DNA of 64,000 bases from JAIBJN01 sp963842305. GTDB lineage: Bacteria; Actinomycetota; Thermoleophilia; Gaiellales; Gaiellaceae. The notes beneath the pieces were generated by a model. The model was given only the letters and a program-made list of their open reading frames with translations. It had not been told where the DNA came from and made no database searches. Below are positions 45,197 through 53,794 of this stretch, piece by piece (position 1 is the first letter of the stretch; each line of letters starts with the position of its first letter). A program made the position numbers and the translations under genes. The stretch lies in assembly GCA_963842305.1 (NCBI GenBank), contig CAWJFW010000003.1:310001-374000 (forward strand), read 5' to 3'.

Positions 45197-46216
45197 CTAC
45201 TCTCCGCCGTTGGTGGTCCACGTCAGATAGACCGAGCCCCAGGTGAGCCCGGCACCGACTGCGCTCATGAGTACGCGCGTCCCCTCTTCCAGCCTCCCGT
45301 CTGCCTGCGCCTCGGCGAGACAGATCGGGATCGAAGCGGACGACGTGTTGCCGTACCGGTCGATGTTCATCAGCACCTTCTCCGGGTCGAGGCCGAGGTT
45401 CTTGACCGCGTGGTCGACGATGCGCTTGTTTGCCTGGTGAGGGACGTAGAGGTCGACGTCGTCGATGGTGGCACCGCAGACGCGGAGGAGCTCTTCGGCC
45501 GAGCTGACCATCACGCGGGTCGCGAACCGGAACACCTCGGCACCGTTCATCCTGATGAACTGCAGGTCCTTCTCGAGCACGTTCGGCGAGAGCGGCTCGC
45601 GCGAACCGCCGGCGGGCACGCAGAGGTCGGGGCCGCCCGAGCCGTCGGCGCCCAGCTCCAGACCGGCGATGCCCCCGGCCTCGATCGGCTGAATCACTGC
45701 AGCACCCGCGCCGTCACCGAAGAGGATGCACGTCGAGCGGTCCTGCCAGTTGGTGATCTTCGAGAGGACCTCGGAGCCGATGATCAACGCCGTCTTGGAG
45801 AGCCCCGTCGCGACCTGGCCGTACGCCTGGGAAAGCGCATAGACGAAGCCCGTGCACCCAGCCAGGAGGTCGTATGCGGCCGCCCGCTTGGCACCGAGCG
45901 CATCGGCGACGATCGCCGCCGTCGCCGGAAACAGCATGTCCGGCGTGGCGGTCGCGACGATGACGAGGTCGACCTCCTCGGCATCCACGCCGGCCTGCTC
46001 GAGGGCCTGCCGGGCAGCCGGGAGCGCAAGATCGCTCGCCGCCTGCTCGGGAGCGGCGATTCGACGCTCCCGGATCCCGGTCCGCGTGACGATCCACTCG
46101 TCGGAGGTCTCGACCATCGTCTCGAGGTCGGCGTTCGTCAGCACGCGCTCCGGTGCGTACAACCCGAGCCCGGTCAGACCGACCGCCAACCCATTTCCAG
46201 CGACGCTCCCGATCAT
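45197..46216 (-). CDS. fabH: Beta-ketoacyl-ACP synthase III
   Basis: A 339-residue initiating condensing enzyme joining acetyl- or branched acyl-CoA to malonyl-ACP. The N-terminal block is SDEWIVTRTGIRERRI. The nucleophile Cys121 is in LLAGCTGFVYAL, the catalytic His in VPHQANKRI and the Asn in YGNTSSASIP. The start overlaps the fabZ stop in an ATGA junction, giving 339 residues. A 100-codon upstream extension of the frame has no similarity to FabH. Starter preference cannot be read here. Confidence 0.95.
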   Translation of the reverse strand: MIGSVAGNGLAVGLTGLGLYAPERVLTNADLETMVETSDEWIVTRTGIRERRIAAPEQAASDLALPAARQALEQAGVDAEEVDLVIVATATPDMLFPATAAIVADALGAKRAAAYDLLAGCTGFVYALSQAYGQVATGLSKTALIIGSEVLSKITNWQDRSTCILFGDGAGAAVIQPIEAGGIAGLELGADGSGGPDLCVPAGGSREPLSPNVLEKDLQFIRMNGAEVFRFATRVMVSSAEELLRVCGATIDDVDLYVPHQANKRIVDHAVKNLGLDPEKVLMNIDRYGNTSSASIPICLAEAQADGRLEEGTRVLMSAVGAGLTWGSVYLTWTTNGGE

Positions 46217-46659
46217 GCGTCCTCCGTCACGGCGAAGGTCAACGTCCCCCGGACGGCGAGCTTTCCGTCCACCGACGCCGTGGCCTTGCCTCGCCCGACG
46301 GGCCCTCGCACCCGTTCGAGCTCGCAGGTCAGCTCCAGCTCGTCCCCGGGCAGCACGATTCGCTTGAAGCGGACGTCGTCGATCCCGGCGAAGAGGGCCA
46401 GCTTCCCGCGATTCTCCTCGGCCGAGAGCGCTGCCACCGCCCCCGCCTGGGCCATCGCCTCGACCATGAGAACGCCGGGCATGATCGGCCTGCCCGGAAA
46501 GTGACCGGCGAGATACCACTCGTCTTCGCGGACGAGCTTGCGCGCGACGACGCGCGTACCCGGCTCGAGCTCGACCACCTCGTCGAGAAGCAGGAACGGG
46601 TCCCGGTGCGGGAGGATTTGCTCGATCTCCCGCCGGCCGAGGGGCGGAGTGAGGTTCAC
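46213..46659 (-). CDS. fabZ: 3-hydroxyacyl-ACP dehydratase
   Basis: A 148-residue hotdog-fold dehydratase. REIEQILPHRDPFLLLDEV is the family N-terminus, and HFPGRPIMPGVLMVEAMAQ holds the catalytic His and Glu. It removes water from 3-hydroxyacyl-ACP in each elongation cycle. The gene is coupled to fabH by ATGA and begins 10 nt downstream of the sigma-factor gene on the same strand. Confidence 0.95.
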   Translation of the reverse strand: MNLTPPLGRREIEQILPHRDPFLLLDEVVELEPGTRVVARKLVREDEWYLAGHFPGRPIMPGVLMVEAMAQAGAVAALSAEENRGKLALFAGIDDVRFKRIVLPGDELELTCELERVRGPVGRGKATASVDGKLAVRGTLTFAVTEDA

Positions 46660-46669
46660 GCTTGTCGAC

Positions 46670-47224
46670 TCACCCGCCTGCCGCTTCCTCCAGCCGCACG
46701 CGCAGTCGAGCGTGGGCCCGATGCACGTAGCACTTCGCCGTCCCCACCGGCATGCTCGCCGAGCGCGCGATCTCCTCGTACGTCATCCCGAAGACGTCCC
46801 GAAGGACGACCACGAGCCTCTGGCTCGGCGTGAGGCGTGCGAGCGCGGCCGCGAGCTCGCGCCGCTTGTCCGCAAGCAGCGCGGCACGCGAGGGATCGCT
46901 TTCCTCGCCGGCAGGTTCGTCCTCGAGGGAGAGCTGCTCCGTCTGGCGGATCCGCTGTCGCGCGAGGCGGTCGCGGCACGTGTTCACGACCAGGCGGTGG
47001 AGCCAGGTGGCGAACTGCGACTCGCCGCGGAACTGGCGCAGGCGCGTGCACAGCTTGACAAGCGACTCCTGCGCGGCATCCCGCGCCTCCTCGAGGTCGC
47101 CCATGAGCTGCGCCGCGAGCCGGTTCACGCGAGGTGCATGCCGTTCGACGAGAACGTCGAGCGCCCGTCCATCACCTGCTCGTGCCTTGCTGACGAGGTC
47201 CACGTCGCTGAGGTTTCGGTACAC
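46670..47224 (-). CDS. ECF-type RNA polymerase sigma factor
   Basis: A 184-residue sigma-70 family member with regions 2 and 4 only. Region 2 reads LVERHAPRVNRLAAQLMGDLEEARDA and then FRGESQFATWLHRLVVNTCRD. Region 4 reads LTPSQRLVVVLRDVFGMTYEEIA and then GTAKCYVHRAHARLR. It would direct RNA polymerase to a small stress or envelope regulon. No anti-sigma gene adjoins it. The next gene downstream is fabZ. I chose the GTG giving a 184-residue product, since the upstream frame extension lacks family features. Confidence 0.9.
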   Translation of the reverse strand: MYRNLSDVDLVSKARAGDGRALDVLVERHAPRVNRLAAQLMGDLEEARDAAQESLVKLCTRLRQFRGESQFATWLHRLVVNTCRDRLARQRIRQTEQLSLEDEPAGEESDPSRAALLADKRRELAAALARLTPSQRLVVVLRDVFGMTYEEIARSASMPVGTAKCYVHRAHARLRVRLEEAAGG

Positions 47225-47295
47225 GATCGGCCGCCAGAGTGGCGGCTGCTGCTCGGTAGGACGGACGGGCGCGGCGGCTGGTTGCACGGCGGAGT

Positions 47296-47301
47296 TAGTG
47301 T
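47296..47301 (+). promoter_or_regulatory. Putative -10 element of birA
   Basis: TAGTGT ends 10 nt before the birA ATG, the spacing also seen at otsB and the diacetamido-sugar operon. Confidence 0.35.
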
Positions 47302-47311
47302 AGTCCCGCCG

Positions 47312-48058
47312 ATGGCCGACGCGCTGACCCCGGATACCGTCGAACCTCTGCTCCAGGGCCGTTTTGGACGCCCTTACATCTACCGCGAGAGTTGCGAGTC
47401 GACCCAGCGGCTGGTCGAGCCGGGTCTCGGCGAGGGCGCAACGGCGATCTGCGAGGAACAGACGGCCGGGCGCGGGCGGCTCGGCCGGTCGTGGAGCGCG
47501 CCGCGCGGCACCGCCATCCTCTGCTCGGTCGTACTCGAGCCGCCGACCGGGCGCGTGGTGGCCGAGCTGTCGCTCGTCGGCGGAGTCGCCGTGGCCGAGA
47601 CGGTCGAGGCGGCGACGTCGCTCTCGGCCCAGATCAAGTGGCCCAACGACGTCCTGGTCAACCGCCGCAAGGTCGCCGGACTGCTCGCGGAAGCCGACGG
47701 AGGCTCCGTCGTCCTGGGCATCGGCATGAACGTCAACCAGTCCCGAGAGGAGCTCCCGGTCGACACCACTGTTGCGCCGGCGTCGCTTGCGACGACCGAC
47801 GGCGTGCGGCGTGAGCGGGCGCCGATTCTCGCGGACCTCCTCCTGCGGCTGGAGCATGCCTACGATCGCTGGCGCGATGGAGGTCTCGACGCTATCTACG
47901 ATGGGTTGGGCGCACGGGACTTCCTGCGCGGCCGCCGGGTCGTCGTGGACGGCGAGACCGGCCTGGGCATCGCCATCGATCGCAACGGCCGGCTCGAGGT
48001 CGAGGTCGCCGGAGAACGGCGCCTCGTCGAGAGCGGCGAGGTCCTGTTCGAGCGCTAG
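47312..48058 (+). CDS. birA: Biotin--[acetyl-CoA carboxylase] ligase
   Basis: A 248-residue biotin protein ligase that activates biotin with ATP and attaches it to the carboxyl-carrier subunit of acetyl-CoA carboxylase. EQTAGRGRLGRSWSAPRGTAI is the biotinyl-AMP loop, followed by KWPNDVLVNRRKVAGLL and GIGMNVNQ. There is no N-terminal helix-turn-helix, so it should not act as a repressor. It sits next to the fatty-acid block that needs biotinylated carboxylase. The TAG stop is in a CTAG shared with the amidase gene. Confidence 0.94.
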   Translation: MADALTPDTVEPLLQGRFGRPYIYRESCESTQRLVEPGLGEGATAICEEQTAGRGRLGRSWSAPRGTAILCSVVLEPPTGRVVAELSLVGGVAVAETVEAATSLSAQIKWPNDVLVNRRKVAGLLAEADGGSVVLGIGMNVNQSREELPVDTTVAPASLATTDGVRRERAPILADLLLRLEHAYDRWRDGGLDAIYDGLGARDFLRGRRVVVDGETGLGIAIDRNGRLEVEVAGERRLVESGEVLFER

Positions 48059-50268
48059 CGGCGGCGGGCGCGGTAGACGACCGCGGCTCCGCGGTTCAGC
48101 CCGTCGTCGGTTGCGAGGATCCGAACGACCTTCGTCGCCTGGAGCGGCCGCCTGATCCAGACCGCGCCGGCGGGGCGCGCGACCACGAAGCTGCCTCCGT
48201 CGCTCCAGGTTGCCCGGCCGTGCCAGACACGCAACTCGGCGGGCTCGCTCAGCTGCACGCGGAGGCGCATGACGCCCTTCACAGTCCGCAGCGACAACAC
48301 GCGAACGACGGGAGCCCTCGAGTCGACCTCGAGCGAGCGCGAGAGCCTGCGCGCGCCGAGCGAGGTCGTCGCCGAGACAACCGCCGTGGCGTCGCCGTCC
48401 GGGACATGGGCACCGTGCGCACGTCCGTTCCAGGCGACCGTGTGAGCCCCAATTGCCTGCGACCGGTTGAGAATCGTGCGGAGAACATCGCCGTCTCGCT
48501 TGATCTGAACGCGAACCGTCGCTCCGCGGGTGAGCGTGTAGCCGATCTCGAGCGCGTCGGCCGCCCCGTCTCCGTTCGGCGAGACGACCCTCGGCAACGC
48601 GGAGACACCGCCGAGCGTGCGGTCGACGACGACGCGAATCGAGCGTGTGACCTGCTCGACACCGGCCTCGGCAGACACCTCGATCCGGTAGCGGCCGTCG
48701 GGGACCGGGGATCCGCCGGTCGTCCTACCATCCCAGCTGATGCTCCGCCGTCCGGCTGAGCGTGTCGAGCTCGCGAGCAAGGTGCGGACGGGGTTCCCGG
48801 TCGACAGGCTCACGACCCTGACACCGAGGAGCGCGCGGCGGTTCAGGCCGAACCGGACCGACGTACGTTCACCGCTCCAGTCGCCGTTGGGCGTGACCGC
48901 GCGCGGTGAGGCCCTGAGGCGGAAGACGGCGAGCGGAGGCGGCCCCGGAACGGGCAGCGTGGAAGGCCTGACGTTCGGACCGGCGCTGATCGTGTACGTG
49001 TAGGAGGCGATGGGCACGGCGGTCGCATCCCAGGTCCAGTCGACCGCGGTGCCGTTGCCGGTCTGCGAGTCGACGACCGATCCCGCGGCATCTCTCACCT
49101 CGACCCTCCACGGAAGGGCCGACGAGAGCCGGGCGGTGAAGCGTACGGGCCCACCGACGCTGCCTTCTGCCTCCGGCGTCCAGAGCTTGGGCAGGCCGAT
49201 CCTCGTCACCCTCCGCGCGATCCGACCCAGCTGGCCGTAGATTCTCCTCCCCGGGCAACTCGTGAGGCTCGTGTCTCTATGACCTGAGATCGCACGGAGG
49301 CGGACGACCACCCCCGCCGGCCAGCGTGAGCTTCCGGCCGAGACCGCGTCGACCCTGCCGCGTGGGAAGACATGGCCGACGTCGAGGCGCCAGGCGAGGA
49401 GCCGCTGGAGGGCCGTCCTGGCGGCGCGCGAGAGGCTCGCCGAGTCGTAGTTGCCGATGACGGCGACGCCGACACTGCTCGTGTTGAAGCCGCCCGCATG
49501 GGCGCCGATCACATTCTCCGTGATGCCGCCGCCCCGTCCCTCGAACACACGGCCGTACTTGTCGACGAGAAAGTTGTAGCCGATGTCGTCCCAGCCGTTG
49601 CTCAGCACGTGGTACCGCTGGATGCCGCGGACGATCGCGGCAGACTCCGAGCGCGAGTAGCTGTTCGAGCCGGCGGTGTGGTGGACGACAGCGCGACGAA
49701 GACGCGCCGCGATCGCCGGGGCGTCCCGGACGATCGATTCGTCGGCGTTCCACTCCGCGCGCCGGACGATGGACGGCTGGACCACCGGGCCCAGCGCGGC
49801 CGCCGTCACTGCCGTTGCGGAGGACGTGCGGGAAGCAGTTGCGCTCACCCGGTCGGCCACGGTCACCGGGCTGTCGATGAAGTACGCGCGCAGACGGGTT
49901 ACTCGACCGGACGTGCGGTACTGCACCCAGTGCGCCTTGCCGGTCCACCATGGATTGCCGATCCGCCAGTCCGGCTGCCCGTCGGCCTCGTCGCTCCCGA
50001 CATCAGGAGCGTCGTCGGCCTCGGGCTGTGCCGAGCGCCAAGGCCCGAAGCGGCCGGGCTCGGCCGCCGTTCTGAACCAGACCTTGCCAGAGCCCTGCCA
50101 GTGGATCCCGATCATCGTGAAGGTCTGAGGCGCCAGTCGGGTGTCAGACGCGCGGGCAGCGTCGAGCGGCACGTCGCGCGAGACGACGCGAACATCCTGG
50201 GCGGCGGCCGTGCCGGGCGCGAGCGCGGCAAGCGCGGCCACGAGCGCGAGCTGGCGGCGGAAGCTCAT
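48055..50268 (-). CDS. Secreted N-acetylmuramoyl-L-alanine amidase (PGRP domain) with FlgD-like repeats
   Basis: A 737-residue exported protein. The signal peptide is LALVAALAALAPGTAAA. An N-terminal beta region leads to a PGRP/amidase_2 domain (about 165-345). Zinc ligands are visible as HHT (196-198), GHRD (329-332) and Cys338 in TSCPG, with YNFLVDKYGRVFEGR between. Two FlgD-Ig-like repeats follow at about 450-530 and 555-640, recognisable by SPNGDG and TPNGDWSGE with RYRIEVSA. It likely cleaves the glycan-peptide amide bond in the wall. The repeats may hold it at the surface. Confidence 0.9.
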   Translation of the reverse strand: MSFRRQLALVAALAALAPGTAAAQDVRVVSRDVPLDAARASDTRLAPQTFTMIGIHWQGSGKVWFRTAAEPGRFGPWRSAQPEADDAPDVGSDEADGQPDWRIGNPWWTGKAHWVQYRTSGRVTRLRAYFIDSPVTVADRVSATASRTSSATAVTAAALGPVVQPSIVRRAEWNADESIVRDAPAIAARLRRAVVHHTAGSNSYSRSESAAIVRGIQRYHVLSNGWDDIGYNFLVDKYGRVFEGRGGGITENVIGAHAGGFNTSSVGVAVIGNYDSASLSRAARTALQRLLAWRLDVGHVFPRGRVDAVSAGSSRWPAGVVVRLRAISGHRDTSLTSCPGRRIYGQLGRIARRVTRIGLPKLWTPEAEGSVGGPVRFTARLSSALPWRVEVRDAAGSVVDSQTGNGTAVDWTWDATAVPIASYTYTISAGPNVRPSTLPVPGPPPLAVFRLRASPRAVTPNGDWSGERTSVRFGLNRRALLGVRVVSLSTGNPVRTLLASSTRSAGRRSISWDGRTTGGSPVPDGRYRIEVSAEAGVEQVTRSIRVVVDRTLGGVSALPRVVSPNGDGAADALEIGYTLTRGATVRVQIKRDGDVLRTILNRSQAIGAHTVAWNGRAHGAHVPDGDATAVVSATTSLGARRLSRSLEVDSRAPVVRVLSLRTVKGVMRLRVQLSEPAELRVWHGRATWSDGGSFVVARPAGAVWIRRPLQATKVVRILATDDGLNRGAAVVYRARRR

Positions 50269-50340
50269 TCTGGGCGGCAGGCTCCTTCGATACCGAAGCA
50301 GAGGACTCCTTCGTCCTCAAGGGGATCGGCATGTCCCTGA

Positions 50341-50346
50341 TAGAAT
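50341..50346 (+). promoter_or_regulatory. Putative -10 element of the nfeD-slipin operon
   Basis: TAGAAT, five of six matches to TATAAT, lies 12 nt before the GTG start of nfeD. No clear -35 is visible. Confidence 0.4.
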
Positions 50347-50358
50347 CTTTACACCGAA

Positions 50359-51687
50359 GTGCCGCGCTTGCGGGGTTTTTTCTGTCTACTCATGCTCCTC
50401 GCGGCGGCGCTCGCGCTCGCAGGAGCCGCGGCCGCCCAGGAGACGGCGCCGCGCGTTCTCGCAGTCGAGCTCGCGAACGACATCAACCCGGTCACCTCGG
50501 ACTACCTCGTCGACGCAATCGAACGCGGCGAGAAGGAGGGGTACAACGCCGTCGTCATCGAGCTCGACACTCCCGGCGGGCTCGACTCGGCCATGCGCGA
50601 CATCATCAAGAAGGAGCTCGACGCCGACGTCCCCGTAGTCGTCTATGTCTCTCCGCCCGGCTCGAGAGCCGCATCGGCTGGAGCCTTCATCACGCTCGCG
50701 GCGGACGTCGCCGCAATGGCACCGGCGACGAACATCGGCTCGTCGACTCCCGTCGCCGTCGGCGGCGGCGAGATCTCGAGCGATCTCCGCCGCAAGGTCA
50801 TCAACGACGCCGCCGCGTACGCGCGCGAGCTCGCCGAGACGCACGGGCGAAACGGCGACTGGGCCGAGCAGGCCGTGCGCGTCGCCTCCAACCTGGGCGC
50901 TCAGGAAGCCCTCGAGCAGAATGTCGTCGATGTCGTAGCTCCCGACCTTCCGACTCTCCTCGAGGACATCGACGGTATGACCACCACGCCGAAGGGGATC
51001 GTCCTCGACACCGCCGGCGCGACGATCGATCAGGTCGAAATGTCGCTTTGGAAGCGCATCCTGGACCTGCTCGTCGATCCGAATCTGATCGTTCTGCTCA
51101 TGTCGATCGGTGTGCTCGGAATCACGATCGAGATCCTCAACCCCGGACTCATCTTCCCGGGAACGATCGGGGTCATCTCCCTGATCATCGGCCTCTTCGG
51201 GCTCCAGGTCCTACCGGTCAGCTGGGCGGGGATCCTGCTGATGCTGCTCGCGGTCGCCTTCTTCGTCACGGAAGCCTTCGTTCCGAGCCACGGAGCCCTC
51301 GCGCTCGCCGGTGCGGTCAGCTTCATCGTGGGCGCGCTCATGCTCTTCGACCCTGCGGGCGAGGGTTACCAGGTCTCGATCTGGGTCGCGCTCGCTGTCG
51401 GGGGCACACTCGCCCTGGTCACCGCCGTTGTCGCGACGAAGGTCATCCGCGCGCGGCGCGCACCCACCAAGACCGGGCGCGAGGAGATGGTCGGCGAGAT
51501 CGGCGTCGTCAGAAGCGCGGTCGCTCCGACCGGCCTCGTGAATATCCACGGTGAGATCTGGAAGGCACACACTGATGGCGTGCCGCTCGCCTCGGGCGAG
51601 TACGTGCGGGTTCAGGGGATCGGTGAGGATCTCGTCCTCGACGTCACGCAGGCAGAGGAGCCCACAGCCGTGGCCGCCTCCTCGTAG
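50359..51687 (+). CDS. NfeD-type membrane serine protease
   Basis: A 442-residue, full-length NfeD/1510-type protein. The signal or anchor FFCLLMLLAAALALAG precedes a ClpP/crotonase-fold protease domain (about 30-225). The probable nucleophile is Ser106 in SRAASAGAF, after DTPGGLDSAM. Four or so membrane helices (about 245-365) and a C-terminal OB-fold NfeD domain (about 375-435, GEIGVVRSAVAPTGLVNIHGE) follow. Archaeal homologues cleave the slipin partner, and here a slipin gene follows 30 nt downstream. GTG is taken as start, giving an uninterrupted signal sequence. Confidence 0.92.
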   Translation: MPRLRGFFCLLMLLAAALALAGAAAAQETAPRVLAVELANDINPVTSDYLVDAIERGEKEGYNAVVIELDTPGGLDSAMRDIIKKELDADVPVVVYVSPPGSRAASAGAFITLAADVAAMAPATNIGSSTPVAVGGGEISSDLRRKVINDAAAYARELAETHGRNGDWAEQAVRVASNLGAQEALEQNVVDVVAPDLPTLLEDIDGMTTTPKGIVLDTAGATIDQVEMSLWKRILDLLVDPNLIVLLMSIGVLGITIEILNPGLIFPGTIGVISLIIGLFGLQVLPVSWAGILLMLLAVAFFVTEAFVPSHGALALAGAVSFIVGALMLFDPAGEGYQVSIWVALAVGGTLALVTAVVATKVIRARRAPTKTGREEMVGEIGVVRSAVAPTGLVNIHGEIWKAHTDGVPLASGEYVRVQGIGEDLVLDVTQAEEPTAVAASS

Positions 51688-51717
51688 GATGCTTCCGGCC
51701 GATCGAAAAGGAGCCCA

Positions 51718-52488
51718 ATGAGTGTCGCCCTGATCGCCGTCGCCGCAGTCGTCGTCATCCTGGTACTCCTGCTTGCGCTGTCGGTGCGCGTGGCGCGCGA
51801 GTACGAGCGAGGGGTGATCTTCCGGCTCGGCCGACTCCACTCGCCGCCGAAGGGCCCGGGGCTCTTCCTCCTCATCCCGATCATCGACAAGATGGTCCGT
51901 GTCGACCTGCGCACGGTGACCCTCAACATCCCGCCGCAGGAGGTGATCACGAAGGACAACGTGCCCGTGCGCGTGAACGCGGTCGCGTACTTCAGGATCA
52001 TCGACCCCGAGCGGGCGATCGTGCAGGTCGAGAACTACATGGTCGCCACGTCGCAGATCGCCCAGACGACCCTGCGAAGCGTCCTTGGCCAGCACGTTCT
52101 CGACGAGCTCCTGTCGGAGCGCGACAAGATCAACACGATCCTCCAGGAAATCATCGACGAGGCCACGTCGCCGTGGGGCATCAAGGTCTCCATCGTCGAG
52201 GTGAAGGACGTCGAGATCCCGACCGGCATGCAACGGGCGATGGCGCGGCAGGCGGAAGCCGAGCGCGAGCGGCGGGCGAAGGTGATCGCGTCCGAGGGCG
52301 AATTCCAGGCCTCCGAGCGCCTCAAGGACGCGGCGAACGTCATGGCGACCAATCCGATCGCATTGCAGCTCCGCTACCTGCAGACGATCCTCGAGATGAG
52401 CTCCGAGCGCGCGACGATCATGGTCCTCCCGCTGCCGATCGATCTGCTGCGTCCCTTCCTGAACAAGGGCGCCGGCGAGCCAGGCTGA
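51718..52488 (+). CDS. Slipin (SPFH/stomatin family)
   Basis: A 256-residue membrane-anchored SPFH protein. One N-terminal helix, LIAVAAVVVILVLLLALSV, is followed by REYERGVIFRLGRL, the SPFH core (VRVNAVAYFRIIDPERAI) and a charged coiled-coil stretch (RQAEAERERRAKVIASEGE). It forms ring-like membrane microdomain scaffolds and is the classic partner and substrate of NfeD proteases. A leading AAAGGAG sequence supports the ATG. The stop overlaps a CTG that may start the next gene. Confidence 0.94.
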   Translation: MSVALIAVAAVVVILVLLLALSVRVAREYERGVIFRLGRLHSPPKGPGLFLLIPIIDKMVRVDLRTVTLNIPPQEVITKDNVPVRVNAVAYFRIIDPERAIVQVENYMVATSQIAQTTLRSVLGQHVLDELLSERDKINTILQEIIDEATSPWGIKVSIVEVKDVEIPTGMQRAMARQAEAERERRAKVIASEGEFQASERLKDAANVMATNPIALQLRYLQTILEMSSERATIMVLPLPIDLLRPFLNKGAGEPG

Positions 52489-53453
52489 CGGAAGGACACT
52501 CGCCGCCGGAGCTGCGTCGCGACCCGCTTTCGGGCCGCTGGGTCGTGGTCGCGCCCTCGAGAGCCCGCCGTCCCGGAGCCCCGCACGCCCAACCGGTCGA
52601 GGAACGCGGCGACCCGGCGGGTTGTCCGTTCGACGAGGGGCGAGAATCGGCCACCCCGCCCGAGACCTACGCCGTCGGGCCCCCTGGTCGGCCGCCCGAC
52701 ACGCCCGGCTGGCGCGTGCGCGTCGTTCCGAACAAGTTCCCCGCCTTTGGGCCCTGGTCGCGCGACGGCGACCGTCCGGACGGCCTCTTCGCACGTCGTG
52801 CGGCGGTCGGACGACAGGAAGTCGTGGTCCACTCACCGCGCCATGTGCGCTCGCTCGCCGACTTGACCGTGCGGGAGCTCGGGCTCGTGGCCGAAGCGTG
52901 GCAGGCTCGGGCGGCGGCAGCCCGTGAGGTCGGGTTCCCCTACGTGCACGCGCTTGTGAACGAAGGCGCCGGCGCCGGGGCGAGCCTCGCCCACAGCCAC
53001 TCGCAGCTCGTCTGGCTCGAACAGGAGCCCCCGCTCGTCGCACAGGAGCGAGAAGCGCAGGCCGCCGACGGAGGCTGCCTGCTCTGTCGCGTCCTCCTCG
53101 AGGAGAGGGGGCAGCGGATTCGCGTCGTCGAGGAGCGCGACGGGCTGACCCTGCTCTGCCCCTTCGCCGGTCGACAGCCCTACGAGCTGCTCGTCGCCCC
53201 CCTCGAGTGCGAGGCGGATCCGTTCACGAGCAGCCACCTCGCGGAGGCCCTCGTCCTCGCTGCCGAGGGAATCCGCCGGATTCGCATCGCCGAGGGAGCC
53301 GTGGCGCTCAACCTGTGGCTCCATGCGGGCGGGCACTGGCACATCGAGTTGCTCCCGCGGATCGGCGTCATGGCGGGGATCGAGCTCGGCGCCGGCTACT
53401 TCGTGAACACCATGGCTCCGGAGTCCGCCGCCGGGATCCTGCGCGGCTCGTAA
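52485..53453 (+). CDS. GalT-like (HIT superfamily) hexose-1-phosphate nucleotidylyltransferase
   Basis: A protein of about 322 residues resembling galactose-1-phosphate uridylyltransferase. RRDPLSGRWVVVAPSRARRPG is the N-terminal block. VVPNKFPAFG, HVHALVNEGAG-type spacing and LAHSHSQLVWL (HxHxQ, the nucleotidyl-His motif, usually HPHGQ) identify the fold, and CLLC may bind zinc. The two Pro/Gly positions of HPHGQ are replaced by Ser. No ATG, GTG or TTG lies at the right place. A CTG overlapping the slipin stop (CTGA) gives a full-length product. The sugar substrate is not certain. Confidence 0.82.
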   Translation: MTEGHSPPELRRDPLSGRWVVVAPSRARRPGAPHAQPVEERGDPAGCPFDEGRESATPPETYAVGPPGRPPDTPGWRVRVVPNKFPAFGPWSRDGDRPDGLFARRAAVGRQEVVVHSPRHVRSLADLTVRELGLVAEAWQARAAAAREVGFPYVHALVNEGAGAGASLAHSHSQLVWLEQEPPLVAQEREAQAADGGCLLCRVLLEERGQRIRVVEERDGLTLLCPFAGRQPYELLVAPLECEADPFTSSHLAEALVLAAEGIRRIRIAEGAVALNLWLHAGGHWHIELLPRIGVMAGIELGAGYFVNTMAPESAAGILRGS

Positions 53454-53480
53454 GCCGGGCGGGATGCGATGCAGTCCGCG

Positions 53481-53789
53481 TCAGTTCCGGCGCGGCACCG
53501 TCGGCGCCTTGGCCGCCTTGAACCGCTGGGCCGCCTCGATGGCGGCCTGCAGGGAGAGACCCTGGCCCTTGCCTTGCTTGATGAGGAGTACGGTCTCGAG
53601 CGCGTCGAGGTTGTAGAGCCGCTGCACCTTTCCCTTGGTGGGAATGCGTGCCCGCGTCGTCCAATAGTCGAGCTGGGTCTTCGTGATGCCGGCCAGGTGA
53701 CAGACCTGCCCGAGCGAGAGCTCCAGCTTGCGCAGATGACGCATCAGGTCCACCGGCTCGAGCAGGTCCTCCGGACGGCGCGCGGCCAC
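53481..53789 (-). CDS. MerR-like helix-turn-helix regulator
   Basis: A 102-residue protein with a winged-helix motif of the MerR superfamily. LSLGQVCHLAGITKTQLDYWTTR is the HTH, followed by the wing segment and YNLDALETVLLIKQGKGQGLSLQAAIEAA as the dimer helix region. It lacks a C-terminal effector domain, so the signal is unknown. It follows gyrA by 5 nt on the same strand and is likely cotranscribed with gyrase, which is unusual for a regulator of this kind. Confidence 0.85.
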   Translation of the reverse strand: MAARRPEDLLEPVDLMRHLRKLELSLGQVCHLAGITKTQLDYWTTRARIPTKGKVQRLYNLDALETVLLIKQGKGQGLSLQAAIEAAQRFKAAKAPTVPRRN

Positions 53790-53794
53790 GCGCT

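Noticed and set aside
46538..47311. In-frame N-terminal extension of BirA by about 258 codons
   Set aside because: It is antisense to the sigma-factor and fabZ genes and has no recognisable domain. The family start fits the ATG at 47312.
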